Shown: positions 25,535 through 34,608, counted from the stretch's first letter. The stretch: 35,499 nucleotides of DNA from Sphingomonadales bacterium (GCA_028871475.1 JAGWMZ010000039.1:1-35499); one strand, 5' to 3'. Notes: generated by a model not told the origin, from the letters alone. Numbers and translations: made by a program.

Positions 25535-28500
25535 CCATTTTTGCCGAACCCGTCGCCGCCACCACATTCAGCTTCTTGCGCGGCTCCTCCCAGCCCGCCG
25601 ACATGGTGATCCGCGCTCACGAGCTGGGCATGGCGGGCATCGGCATTGCCGACCGCAACACGGTGGCGGGCGTGGTGCGCGCTTATCGCGCGTGGAAGGA
25701 TCTGGACGATCCCGCTTTCCGCCTCCTCACCGGCGCGCGGCTGGTCTTTGCCGATGGCACGCCCGACATCGTGGCCTATCCCGCCACGCGCAAAGGCTGG
25801 GGGCGGCTGACCCGCATGCTGACGTGCGGGAACCGCCGGGCGGAAAAGGGCGACTGCATTTTACGCCTGCGCCACCTGCTGGCCTATGCCGGGCCCGACA
25901 TGGCGCTGATCGCAATGGCAGGCGACGAGGCGCTGCTCACCAGCCTGCGCAAGCGTACGCCCCATGTCTGGCTGGCCGCCACCATGCCGCGCGGCGGGGG
26001 CGATGCACGCGAACTGGCGCGGCGCATGGCATTGTCCGAGGCGACCGGCGTGCCGCTCATCGCCACCAGTGACGCGCTTTTTGCCAAGGCCGATTGCCGC
26101 CCGCTGCATGATGTGATGGCCTGCATCCGCGAAGGGCTGCGCATGCAGACCGCCGGGCGCGCCCTTGCCCCCCATGCCGAGCGGCATCTGAAAGCGCCCG
26201 CCGAAATGGCCCGCCTCTTCGCCGCCTGCCCGCAGGCGATCGCGGCCACGGGTGATCTGCTCGCCTGCATCAGCTTCACGCTGGATGAGCTGAGCTATCT
26301 TTATCCCGATGAACCCGTCCCCCCCGGATGGGAAGCACAGGCCTGGCTGGAGCACCTTGTGCGCGAAGGCGGGCGGAAAAAGTTCCCCCATGGGCTGGAG
26401 CCTGAGTATGAGGCACAACTGACCGAGGAGTTCCGCCTCATCCACCTGAAGAATTATGCGCATTATTTCCTCACCGTGCATGACATCGTCGCCCATGCGC
26501 GCAGCCTTTCACCCCCCATCCTGTGCCAGGGGCGGGGCAGCGCGGCCAATTCGCTGGTCTGCTATTTCCTGGGCGTGACGCCGATCGACCCGATCAAGGC
26601 GCAGCTTCTTTTCTCGCGCTTTCTCTCCGAAGCGCGCGATGAACCGCCCGACATCGATGTCGATTTCGAGCATGAGCGGCGCGAGGAGGTGATGCAGTAC
26701 ATCTATGCCCGCTATGGCCGCCGCCGCGCGGGGGTTGTCGCCACCGTCATCCGTTATCGCCAGCGCAGTGCCATCCGCGAGGTCGGCAAGGCCCTCGGCC
26801 TCTCCGAGGATGTGACCCAGCGCCTGTCCGGCACGATCTGGGGCAGCCATGGCGGCGACATGCCCGAGGCGCGCCTGCATGAGGCCGGATTCGACCCGCA
26901 CAACCCGCAAGTGGCCCGGCTGCGCGATCTGGTGGATGCGATCATGGAGATGCCGCGCCATCTTTCCCAGCATGTCGGCGGCTTCGTGCTGACGCAGGAC
27001 CGGCTCGACGAAATGGTGCCCATCCACAAGGCCGTCATGCCCGACCGCACCTTCATCGAATGGGACAAGGACGATATCGACACGCTCAAAATGATGAAGG
27101 TCGATGTGCTGGCGCTGGGCATGCTGACAGCCATCCGCAAGAGCTTCGACCTGATGCGCCTGCACGCCCTGGCCGATCTCGATCTGGCCAGCGTGCCGCG
27201 CGAATGCGCCCAGACTTACACCATGCTGCAAAAGGCCGACAGCATCGGGACGTTTCAGGTGGAAAGCCGGGCGCAAATGGCCATGCTGCCGCGCATGAAG
27301 CCCAAGGAACTCTACGATCTGGTCATCCAGGTGGCCATCGTGCGTCCGGGGCCCATTCAGGGCGGCATGGTGCATCCCTATCTGCGGCGGCGCACCGGGG
27401 AGGAAGCGGTGGACTACCCCGGCCCCGGCGCGGCGCTGCGGCCTCTGCTCGAACGCACGCTGGGCATTCCGCTGTTCCAGGAACAGGCGATGAGCATTGC
27501 CATCGTGGGCGCGGGCTACAGCGCCCCCGAAGCCGACCGCCTGCGCCGCGACATGGCCGCCTTCCGTCACAACGGCAAGATGGAGCGCCATCAACAGGCC
27601 TTCACGCAGGGCATGGTGAGGAACGGTTACACGCGCGATTTTGCCGAGCGCTGCTTCAAGCAGATCCAGGGCTTTGGCGACTATGGCTTCCCCGAAAGCC
27701 ATGCGCAGGCCTTTGCCTGGCTGGCCTATGTTTCGGCATGGCTCAAATGCCATCATCCGGCGGTGTTCTGCTGCGCGCTGCTCAACAGCCAGCCCATGGG
27801 GTTTTACGGCCCGGCGCAACTGGTGGGCGACGCGCGGGCCCATGGTGTGGCGGTGCGCCCCATCGATGTGAACGCCAGCGACTGGGACAATACGCTGGAA
27901 AGCGCCAACATCCTGCGCCTCGGCCTGCGCCAGATCGACGGGTTCCGCGAGGACTGGGCCAAAGCCATGACAGCGGCGCGCCCCTTCACCAGCCTGGAGG
28001 ATCTGGCCCGCCGCGCCGCGCTTCCAGCCCGCGCCATGGCGCTGCTGGCCGATGCCGATGCACTCGCCTCGCTGGGGCTGGGGCAGCGGCAGGCGGGGTG
28101 GGACGTGCGCCGCATCGCGCCGCGCCAGCTCTCGCTCTTCGCCGCGATGGAGGCGCCCGAACTCACAGCCGAGGCTGACCCCGCCCTGCCGCCCATGCCG
28201 CTGGGCGCCAAAATCGCGCAGGATTACCAGACCCATCGCCTCTCGCTCAAAGGACACCCGATGCAGATCCTGCGCGGCGCCTTTGCCAGCGAGGGCGTGC
28301 TGACCTGCGCGCAGGTGAATGCGGCAAAAGATGGCGCGCGGGTGAGCGTGGCCGGGGCGGTGCTGGTGCGTCAAAGGCCGGGCAAGGGCAATGCCGTCTT
28401 CATCACCATCGAGGATGAAACCGGCGTGGTGAACGCGCTGATGTGGACCCGCACCTTCCAGCAGCAGCGCGGCGCGGTGATGGCGGCCCGGCTGATGGTG

Positions 28501-28686
28501 ATCGAGGGGCAGGTACAGGTCAGCAAGGAGCAGGTCGTCCATCTGATGGCGGCCCGCGTGCATGACCGCAGCGCCATGCTCGCCCGACTGGAGGATGCGG
28601 GTGAGGACCGGCGGGAGCCGCCTCCTCTGCGCGCCAGCCATCCGCGCGATGTGCGCATCCTGCCGCGATCGCGTGATTTTCATTAG
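25531..28686 (+). CDS. dnaE2: Error-prone DNA polymerase DnaE2 (ImuC)
   Basis: A C-family DNA polymerase that performs SOS-induced translesion synthesis. The 1051-residue length is typical of DnaE2 rather than replicative DnaE (about 1160). Order: PHP domain from the N-terminus (TTFSFLRGSSQPADMV, the DnaE2 version), palm with the catalytic aspartates in PPDIDVDFEHERREE (Asp374, Asp376) and ILCQGRGSAANS upstream, fingers (for example IVRPGPIQGGMVHPYLRRR), helix-hairpin-helix region near residue 830, and an OB-fold at about 930-1020 (GAVLVRQRPGKGNAVFITIEDETG, in two parts). The ATG overlaps the imuB stop (ATGA). It is the last gene under the LexA-controlled promoter. No signs of damage to the reading frame were seen. 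A 99-bp gap separates it from the S9 peptidase gene, without a clear terminator. Confidence 0.97.
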   Translation: MTIFAEPVAATTFSFLRGSSQPADMVIRAHELGMAGIGIADRNTVAGVVRAYRAWKDLDDPAFRLLTGARLVFADGTPDIVAYPATRKGWGRLTRMLTCGNRRAEKGDCILRLRHLLAYAGPDMALIAMAGDEALLTSLRKRTPHVWLAATMPRGGGDARELARRMALSEATGVPLIATSDALFAKADCRPLHDVMACIREGLRMQTAGRALAPHAERHLKAPAEMARLFAACPQAIAATGDLLACISFTLDELSYLYPDEPVPPGWEAQAWLEHLVREGGRKKFPHGLEPEYEAQLTEEFRLIHLKNYAHYFLTVHDIVAHARSLSPPILCQGRGSAANSLVCYFLGVTPIDPIKAQLLFSRFLSEARDEPPDIDVDFEHERREEVMQYIYARYGRRRAGVVATVIRYRQRSAIREVGKALGLSEDVTQRLSGTIWGSHGGDMPEARLHEAGFDPHNPQVARLRDLVDAIMEMPRHLSQHVGGFVLTQDRLDEMVPIHKAVMPDRTFIEWDKDDIDTLKMMKVDVLALGMLTAIRKSFDLMRLHALADLDLASVPRECAQTYTMLQKADSIGTFQVESRAQMAMLPRMKPKELYDLVIQVAIVRPGPIQGGMVHPYLRRRTGEEAVDYPGPGAALRPLLERTLGIPLFQEQAMSIAIVGAGYSAPEADRLRRDMAAFRHNGKMERHQQAFTQGMVRNGYTRDFAERCFKQIQGFGDYGFPESHAQAFAWLAYVSAWLKCHHPAVFCCALLNSQPMGFYGPAQLVGDARAHGVAVRPIDVNASDWDNTLESANILRLGLRQIDGFREDWAKAMTAARPFTSLEDLARRAALPARAMALLADADALASLGLGQRQAGWDVRRIAPRQLSLFAAMEAPELTAEADPALPPMPLGAKIAQDYQTHRLSLKGHPMQILRGAFASEGVLTCAQVNAAKDGARVSVAGAVLVRQRPGKGNAVFITIEDETGVVNALMWTRTFQQQRGAVMAARLMVIEGQVQVSKEQVVHLMAARVHDRSAMLARLEDAGEDRREPPPLRASHPRDVRILPRSRDFH

Positions 28687-28785
28687 GCAGAGAGCGTGCG
28701 AGACCGTCATCCTTCCCTTGCGATGCACCGCGCCGCGCCTTACCACCCCCGCTTTACCGCCCTCCCCCCTCGGAGCTGTTCCCCG

Positions 28786-30786
28786 ATGCGTTCGCCCTCC
28801 CTCCTTACCGCCGCCCTGCTGACCTCCGCGCTGCTGACCGCCACCCTGCCGGCCGCCCCCGCCAGCGCCGCCGCCCTGCTGATCGATGCCCCCGCCGCCG
28901 AAAGCGATGCCGCAGGCGCCAGCCGCGCCGCGCCGCGCCCGGTCCATGGCTATGCCGGGCTGGCCCTTTCGCCGCGCGGCGACCGTCTGGCCGCTGTCGA
29001 GGAATTGACCGCCACGCACAGCGCCATCGTGCTGCGCGACGCGCATGGCGGCGCAGTGCTTGCCACCATCGACCCTTGCCCGGCCTGCAGCTATGCCGGG
29101 CTCAGCTTTGCCCATGATGGCGCGCTGGCCTTCATCGCGCGCGACCGGGCCAAGGGCACCTCGACGCTGATGGTGTGGGACGCAGGCAAGCTGCGCACGC
29201 TGGCCAGCGTGGCGGGTCTGGCCGCCTCGCCCCGTTTCTCGCCCGATGGCAAGCGCGTGGCGGCACTCGTCACCATCGGCGCCACCAAGGAAACCGGCGC
29301 GGTGCAGGCCGGCGCGCGGCAGGTGGGCGAGATCGGTGAGAAGAGCGATGAACAGCGCCTCGCCATTTTCGACCGCGAAACCACGCTGGTGGGCCGCGCC
29401 ATCAAGCCGCTCTCGCCCGCCAACCGCTACATCTACGAATATGACTGGGCGCCCGATGGAAGCAGCCTCGTCGTCACCAGCGCGCAGGGCAATGGCGATG
29501 ACAATTGGTGGGTGGCCAGCCTCGACGCAATCGACGCGCAGAGTGGCGCGCTGCGCAACATTGCCCGGCCCGCCACCCAGATCAACCAGCCCCGCGTCTC
29601 GCCCGATGGCAAGACCATCGCCTTCATCGGCGGGTTGATGAGCGATTTCGGCTCGATCGGCGGCGATGTCTGGACAGTCGACATGGCGGGCGGCACGCCG
29701 GTGAACCGCACGGCAGGCGACAAGGCAACGGTCAATTCGCTGGTCTGGACGGCAGGGGGCCTGCGCGGCACACGCCTGGCCGGTGATGCGGCGCAACTGG
29801 TGGAATGGGGCGCCACCGGCCCGGCCCATGTGCTCTGGAGCCACCCCGGCTCGCTGAGCGCGGGCGGCGCGCGGGCGGCGTGGTCCGCCGATGGGCGCGA
29901 GGTGGCCACGGTGATGCAGGACTACACCCATGCTCCCGCCATTCTGGCCGGCCCCGCCGCCAGCCCGCGCCCCATCACCCATGACAATGATGCCCTGCCC
30001 GCCCGCGCCAAGGTGCAGAGCGTGAGCTGGACCAATGATGGCTTCACCGTGCAGGGCTGGTTGCTGGCCCCGCTGAACGCCGACCCGGCGCAAAAGGCGC
30101 CGATGATCACCATCGTCCATGGCGGCCCGGCGGCGGCCAATGAGCCGCGCTATGTGCAGAGCGGCCTTGCCGCCGATCTGCTGGCCAAGGGCTATTACGT
30201 CTTCTACCCCAATCCGCGCGGCTCCTATGGTCAGGGTGAAGCCTTTACCGCCGCGAACAAGCGCGACTTCGGCGGCGGCGATCTGCGCGACATCCTCACC
30301 GGCATCGATGCGGTGGAAAAGATCGCGCCCGTGGACGATGCGCGCCTTGGCCTGACGGGCGGCTCCTATGGCGGCTTCATGTCAATGTGGGCCAACACGC
30401 AGACCAACCGCTTCAAGGCGATTGTCGCGGCGGCGGGCCTGTCAAACTGGATCAGCTATTACGGCACCAATGGCATCGACCAGTGGATGCTGCCCTTCTT
30501 CGGCAAGACGATGTATGACGACCCGGCCGCCTATCGCGCCGCTTCCGCCATCGACTTCATCAAGCAGGCCCATACCCCCACCTTCATCTATGTGGGTGAG
30601 CGCGACATTGAGGTGCCGCCCACGCAGTCAGTGGAATATTGGCATGCGCTGCATGATCTGGGCGTGCCGACCTCGCTGGTCATCTACCCTGACGAGGGCC
30701 ATGGCATCCGCCAGCCTGCCCATGCCAAGGACGCCACCAGCCGCACCATCGCCTGGTTCGACAAATATCTGGGCGTGGCCAAGTGA
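28786..30786 (+). CDS. S9-family prolyl oligopeptidase-type serine peptidase, secreted
   Basis: A 666-residue exported peptidase. A signal peptide (MRSPSLLTAALLTSALLTAT... cut after ASA) precedes a beta-propeller (about 40-400, with repeated SPDGK.VA.. blades) and an alpha/beta hydrolase domain (about 410-666). The catalytic triad is visible: Ser527 in TGGSYGGFMS, Asp607 in VGERDIEVPP, His639 in DEGHGI. The pattern is that of acylaminoacyl-/dipeptidyl-peptidase-like S9 proteins, which cut short peptides. Start at 28786 has GGAG ten bases upstream and places the signal peptide at the N-terminus; an in-frame GTG at 28696 would not. Its stop overlaps the next start (GTGA), so it is translationally coupled to the PBP4 gene. 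Likely periplasmic. Confidence 0.93.
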   Translation: MRSPSLLTAALLTSALLTATLPAAPASAAALLIDAPAAESDAAGASRAAPRPVHGYAGLALSPRGDRLAAVEELTATHSAIVLRDAHGGAVLATIDPCPACSYAGLSFAHDGALAFIARDRAKGTSTLMVWDAGKLRTLASVAGLAASPRFSPDGKRVAALVTIGATKETGAVQAGARQVGEIGEKSDEQRLAIFDRETTLVGRAIKPLSPANRYIYEYDWAPDGSSLVVTSAQGNGDDNWWVASLDAIDAQSGALRNIARPATQINQPRVSPDGKTIAFIGGLMSDFGSIGGDVWTVDMAGGTPVNRTAGDKATVNSLVWTAGGLRGTRLAGDAAQLVEWGATGPAHVLWSHPGSLSAGGARAAWSADGREVATVMQDYTHAPAILAGPAASPRPITHDNDALPARAKVQSVSWTNDGFTVQGWLLAPLNADPAQKAPMITIVHGGPAAANEPRYVQSGLAADLLAKGYYVFYPNPRGSYGQGEAFTAANKRDFGGGDLRDILTGIDAVEKIAPVDDARLGLTGGSYGGFMSMWANTQTNRFKAIVAAAGLSNWISYYGTNGIDQWMLPFFGKTMYDDPAAYRAASAIDFIKQAHTPTFIYVGERDIEVPPTQSVEYWHALHDLGVPTSLVIYPDEGHGIRQPAHAKDATSRTIAWFDKYLGVAK

Positions 30787-32225
30787 AAACCCGCGCGGCG
30801 CTGCTGGCGCTCGGTCTGATTCTGCCCGGTATCGCCAATGCCGGGCAGGAAGACCAGATCCGCGCCACGCTCAACCGGCCCGAGATCATGGGCACCCGCT
30901 GGGGGCTGCTGGTGGAGGACAAGGCGGGCCATGTCATCGCCTCCATCGCGCCCGATGAACGGTTCCAGCCCGCCTCGAACACCAAGGTCTTTGTCACCAC
31001 CTCGGTCTTTGCCGCCATGGCGCAGGGGCCCTTCCCCAACCTGGGCACGCAGGTGCGGCTGGAGCCGGGGGCCAAGGGCATGCGCAATGTCGTGCTGGTG
31101 GGCAAGGGTGACGCCATGCTCTCCGACCGCGCGGATTGCACGCGCGACTGTCTCGCCCAACTGGCCGATGCGGTGGCGGCCAGCGGGGTTCGCCGTGTGG
31201 GCGATGTCATTGGCGATGACAGTTTCATGCCTTTCGAACGCTGGGTCATCTCGGGCCGCCTGCGCCCCGGCACCCGCATGGTCGTCTCGGCGCTGACGCT
31301 CAACGACAATGAGTTTTCGATTCTGGTGCGCCCCGCCGCCGCTGAAAACAGCCCCGCCAGCGCCGAGATGCCCGACCTTGCGCCGGAGGTGACGCTGGTC
31401 AACCAAGTGGTGACCGCGCCTGCCGGTACCCGCGCCGAAGTGCACGCCGAACTGATACCGGGCGAGCGCAAGATCCGCCTCTTCGGCACGCTGCCGCTGG
31501 GCGGCCGCGCCGAAACGCTGCATTTCGATATGGATGACCCGGCCGATGTCGTCGCCATCCACTTTGCCCGCCTGCTGCGCGCGCGCGGCATCACCGTCAC
31601 CGGCAAGGTCTTCCCGCGCCACGCCCCCGTCTCCACCGGCGACCTCCTCGCCACCAGCCCCGCCGCGCCTGAAACGCCCGCGCTGGCCACGCTGACGCCG
31701 CCCGATGTGATCGAGGACCTGACCCTCACCGCCAAACAAAGCCAGAACCTGCACGCGCATCTCTTCCTGCGCAAACTGGCGCTTGCCCAAGGTCTGGCCC
31801 CCACCACGCCCGCCGGGCTCAGCGTGCTCTACGCCAATCTCGCCAAAGTCGGCCTGCCGCGCTGGTCCTATGATTTCTACGACGGATCAGGCCTCTCGCC
31901 CGACAACCGCATCACGCCGCGCGCCATGGTGACCTATCTCCACTGGGTCGACAGCCAGCCATGGGCCGCGCAGTGGCAGGCCACCCTGCCCATCGCCGGA
32001 GTGGATGGCACGCTGGCATGGCGCTTTAAGGGAACGCCTCTGGCCGGGAACCTCCACGCCAAAACCGGCACGCTGCTGGCCGCCAATGCGCTGGCCGGAT
32101 ACATGACCGCCGCCAGCGGGAAGGAACTGGTCTTCGCCATCTATGCCAATGACCGGCCGGGGTCTGCGCCATCTGTATTACCCGCGATGGATGCGGCTTT
32201 GGCTGTGATTGCGGCGGGGAATTAA
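30783..32225 (+). CDS. dacB: D-alanyl-D-alanine carboxypeptidase/endopeptidase (PBP4 type)
   Basis: A periplasmic S13-family penicillin-binding protein that removes the terminal D-alanine of peptidoglycan and cuts cross-links. The 480-residue product starts with a signal peptide (MKTRAALLALGLILPGIANA). Motifs: Ser65-N-T-Lys68 (PASNTKVF, the SxxK nucleophile and base), DGSGLSPDN as the second motif, and Lys427-Thr-Gly (LHAKTGTL). The insertion domains between the first two motifs are present, giving normal PBP4 length. The GTG start overlaps the stop of the S9 peptidase gene (GTGA). The two may be expressed together for turnover of wall or envelope peptides. A copy of the repeat-family terminator begins 17 nt after its stop. 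Confidence 0.93.
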   Translation: MKTRAALLALGLILPGIANAGQEDQIRATLNRPEIMGTRWGLLVEDKAGHVIASIAPDERFQPASNTKVFVTTSVFAAMAQGPFPNLGTQVRLEPGAKGMRNVVLVGKGDAMLSDRADCTRDCLAQLADAVAASGVRRVGDVIGDDSFMPFERWVISGRLRPGTRMVVSALTLNDNEFSILVRPAAAENSPASAEMPDLAPEVTLVNQVVTAPAGTRAEVHAELIPGERKIRLFGTLPLGGRAETLHFDMDDPADVVAIHFARLLRARGITVTGKVFPRHAPVSTGDLLATSPAAPETPALATLTPPDVIEDLTLTAKQSQNLHAHLFLRKLALAQGLAPTTPAGLSVLYANLAKVGLPRWSYDFYDGSGLSPDNRITPRAMVTYLHWVDSQPWAAQWQATLPIAGVDGTLAWRFKGTPLAGNLHAKTGTLLAANALAGYMTAASGKELVFAIYANDRPGSAPSVLPAMDAALAVIAAGN

Positions 32226-32242
32226 GGGACAGAAGAGAAGAT

Positions 32243-32271
32243 GCGAGGGCCATCGCCCTCGCGCTCCCTTT
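32243..32271 (+). terminator. Repeat-family terminator hairpin, copy 3 (after dacB)
   Basis: Identical over 29 nt to 8620-8648: GCGAGGGC (32243-32250), loop CATC, GCCCTCGC (32255-32262), tail GCTCCCTTT, here extended to four T. It lies 17 nt after the dacB stop, again in the direction of the preceding gene. Confidence 0.7.
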
Positions 32272-32317
32272 TGTTGTCGGCGTTGGCGCCATGGGTTCGG
32301 CCAAAGCGCTGCGGACG

Positions 32318-32376
32318 CCGCGCCGCAGGCTGGAAACGCCAGCGCTGCGCTATCATGCTTCCAGCCTGCGGCGCGG
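32318..32376. repeat. Second hairpin of the dispersed element, copy 2
   Basis: An 18-bp perfect stem: CCGCGCCGCAGGCTGGAA (32318-32335) with TTCCAGCCTGCGGCGCGG (32359-32376), around a 23-nt loop containing CAGCGCTGCG. The outer 13 pairs match the hairpin at 8693-8752. The inner pairs differ (TGGAA/TTCCA against GAAAA/TTTTC) but still pair, so structure rather than sequence appears to be kept. Confidence 0.75.
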
Positions 32377-32382
32377 AGAGCT

Positions 32383-32401
32383 CACCCGTGACGATCGGGT
32401 G
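32383..32401. other. Small hairpin between dacB and GH97
   Basis: CACCCG (32383-32388) pairs with CGGGTG (32396-32401) around a 7-nt loop. It stands between the dispersed element and the nested hairpin of the GH97 gene. Six pairs are weak evidence for a function. Confidence 0.3.
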
Positions 32402-32435
32402 CCACTGCCCTATCGCCGGGAGACGTAAAGGGGGT

Positions 32436-32490
32436 GCAGGGGGCGCCGTAGCTTGTCGCTCGCGACAAGCGCTCGCTAAGGGCCCCCTGC
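32436..32490 (-). terminator. Nested hairpin downstream of GH97
   Basis: Outer arms GCAGGGGGC (32436-32444) and GCCCCCTGC (32482-32490) are exact complements. Inside them GCTTGTCGC (32451-32459) and GCGACAAGC (32462-32470) form a second perfect 9-bp stem. It starts 20 nt after the GH97 stop on the minus strand. The tail in that direction (ACCCCCTTTA) is only weakly U-rich. Together with copy 3 it separates two convergent transcripts. Confidence 0.5.
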
Positions 32491-32509
32491 CTTACTCTTC
32501 CTGCAAACC

Positions 32510-34576
32510 TTACTTCTTCAAAACCGGCGTCAACCGCAAAGCCGCCCCGCCACCGGGCGCCAGCCACAGCGAGAGGTGGTCGCCCTTCTTCACCACGCGC
32601 GTGTCATAGGCGATGCGGTGGCGCGCGTCGGTGAGATAGGTGGCGCCTTCGCCGTCCTTGTAGATGGTGGCAGTGTAGCTCTTGCCCGCGTCGAGGAAAT
32701 CGAAGGAGAGGTCGAGTGTGCGGGCGGTGGCATCGTTGACCCCGCCGACATACCAGTCGGGCGAGTTGCGGTCCTGCCGGGCAAAGATGGCATATTCGCC
32801 CACGGAACCGGCGATGAGGTGGCTTTGGGCCCAATCGGCGGGCACTTCGCGGATGAAGGCCAGCTCCTTGGGGTGGGCGGCAAGGTTCTCGATCTGATCG
32901 GCGGCCATCTGGATGGGCGAATAGATCGCCAGATAGAGGCCAAGCTGCTTGGCGAGGGTGGAGGCCAACGGCACATGGTCGTGGCCTTCAAGGCTGAGGA
33001 TGCCGGGGGTGAAGTCCATGGGGCCTGAAAGCATGCGGGTATAGACCAGCGTGGGTTCATGGGAAGGGCCGTTGGAGAAGGCCCCCCAGGCGTTATATTC
33101 CATGCCGCGCGCGCCCTCGCGCGAGACCCAGTTGGGGTAGGTGCGGCGCAGGCCAGTGTCCTTCACCGGCTCATGCGAATCGATGGCGATGTGATATTTC
33201 GCGGCCGTTTCAACCACCTTCAGGTGATGCTCCACGACACGCTGGCCGTCATGATATTCCATGCGGACATTGTCGGGCCCCACGGTCGACCCATCACCGG
33301 GGGCCTGAATACCGCCCGCGTCCGCCACATAGCCGGTTTTCACCAGATGCACGCCAAGCCCGCTGTAGAGCTTCATCGCATCGTCAAGCTGGGCTTCGTA
33401 ATTGGCGATGTTGCCGCCGGTTTCGTGGTGGCCGATCAGCTGCACATGCTTTTGCGCGGCATAGGCGGTGATGGCCTTCAGGTCGAAATCGGGCGTGGGC
33501 TGGGTATAGGAAAAGTCCCAGCCGGTGCCGAACCATGTGCCGTCCCAGCCCTTGTCCCAGCCTTCGACCAGCACGCCGGAAAAGCCGTTCTTGGCGGCAA
33601 AGTCGATATATTGCTTGGTGCGTTCGGTCGTGGCGCCGTGGCGCGGGCCGGTGGCCCAGGTCCAGTCGCCCTTGATCATGCCCCACCAGATGCCGATGTA
33701 TTTCTGCGGTTTGAACCAGCCGGAAATGTCGCCCAGCTTGTTGGGCTCGTTGAGGTTGAGTTCGAGGTCGTTCTCGACCAGCCCGGCGGCATCGGGGGCG
33801 ATGCGCATGGTGCGCCATGGCGTGTTGAAGGGCAGGTCACGCGTCACCCGCGCGCCGTGGCTGCTGGGCGCCAGGGTGGAGCGGAAGGTCTGCCCATCCT
33901 CACGTTTCAGCCACATGGCGGAATAGTCCACCAGCGCGGCTTCATGGATGGCCAGATGGGTGCCATCCTCCAAACGCATGGTGATGGGCGTGTGGGCGGT
34001 GGCCACCGCGTCGATCGGCGTCTTCTGATAGACCTGCTCGTAACGGTTCCACTCGCCGCCCGTGATCCACCAGGCTGTACCCTTTGGGGCAATGGAAAAT
34101 TCGGTCAGTTCATCAGCGATATGCATCGTCTTGAAGGCCGCCTGCACGGGCATTTCATAACGGAAGCCGATGCCATTGTCGAACAGGCGGAAGCGGACAT
34201 TCATCAGCCGCTCGTGATGGTCCTTGTCCTGCCGGAAATGGACGAGCAGTTCGCGGTAATGGTCGCGCACATAGCGGCGCTCGCCCCAGGGCTGTTCCCA
34301 TGTGTCGTCATGCGCGGCGGTTTCGCTGCCGGTGATGGTCCAGCCGCGCGTCATGTTGACGCCATCGGTCAGGATGAAGCCCATCATGGAGGGGGCGACC
34401 AGCAGCTTGCCCTTGTAGCTCAGCGACCATTGCGCGCGCTGGTCGTTGTTGGTGGAAACCGTCAGCACGATCTGCCCATCGGGCGAGGCGGTCGTCGCCG
34501 TGGCGGGGACAGGTTGGGCATGCAGGCTGGCCGAGAAGGTCAGCGCGGCGGCAAGAGCGGGGATCAGACGAGGCAT
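32510..34576 (-). CDS. GH97 alpha-glucosidase (SusB-like, inverting type)
   Basis: A periplasmic glycoside hydrolase of family 97 releasing glucose from malto-oligosaccharides or other alpha-glucans. The 688-residue product has a signal peptide (MPRLIPALAAALTFSASLHA, cut before QPVPA), an N-terminal beta-sandwich (about 20-270), a TIM barrel (about 280-560; KYIGIWWGMIKGDWTW opens it) and a C-terminal beta domain. The inverting-type glutamates are present: Glu385 in GHHETGG, Glu469 in DSHEPVKDTG and Glu493 in REGARGMEYN; the last two are 24 residues apart, as in SusB. The ATG at 34576 has AAAGG nine bases upstream; one at 34594 is less suitable for the signal peptide. It begins 32 bp after the stop of the GH13 gene, forming an operon for alpha-glucan breakdown. 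Confidence 0.94.
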   Translation of the reverse strand: MPRLIPALAAALTFSASLHAQPVPATATTASPDGQIVLTVSTNNDQRAQWSLSYKGKLLVAPSMMGFILTDGVNMTRGWTITGSETAAHDDTWEQPWGERRYVRDHYRELLVHFRQDKDHHERLMNVRFRLFDNGIGFRYEMPVQAAFKTMHIADELTEFSIAPKGTAWWITGGEWNRYEQVYQKTPIDAVATAHTPITMRLEDGTHLAIHEAALVDYSAMWLKREDGQTFRSTLAPSSHGARVTRDLPFNTPWRTMRIAPDAAGLVENDLELNLNEPNKLGDISGWFKPQKYIGIWWGMIKGDWTWATGPRHGATTERTKQYIDFAAKNGFSGVLVEGWDKGWDGTWFGTGWDFSYTQPTPDFDLKAITAYAAQKHVQLIGHHETGGNIANYEAQLDDAMKLYSGLGVHLVKTGYVADAGGIQAPGDGSTVGPDNVRMEYHDGQRVVEHHLKVVETAAKYHIAIDSHEPVKDTGLRRTYPNWVSREGARGMEYNAWGAFSNGPSHEPTLVYTRMLSGPMDFTPGILSLEGHDHVPLASTLAKQLGLYLAIYSPIQMAADQIENLAAHPKELAFIREVPADWAQSHLIAGSVGEYAIFARQDRNSPDWYVGGVNDATARTLDLSFDFLDAGKSYTATIYKDGEGATYLTDARHRIAYDTRVVKKGDHLSLWLAPGGGAALRLTPVLKK

Positions 34577-34608
34577 GAGGGAAGCCTTTCGCAAGGTCGG
34601 AAATGGGG

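Noticed and set aside
23224..28686. A novel defence system in the imuA-imuB-dnaE2 block
   Set aside because: All three genes and the LexA site match the known SOS mutasome operon.
26509..30120. A 1203-codon open frame on the minus strand across dnaE2 and the S9 peptidase gene
   Set aside because: It is antisense to two well-identified genes, is rich in His/Arg/Gly/Ala, and shows no domain. Such long antisense frames follow from GC-rich codon usage.
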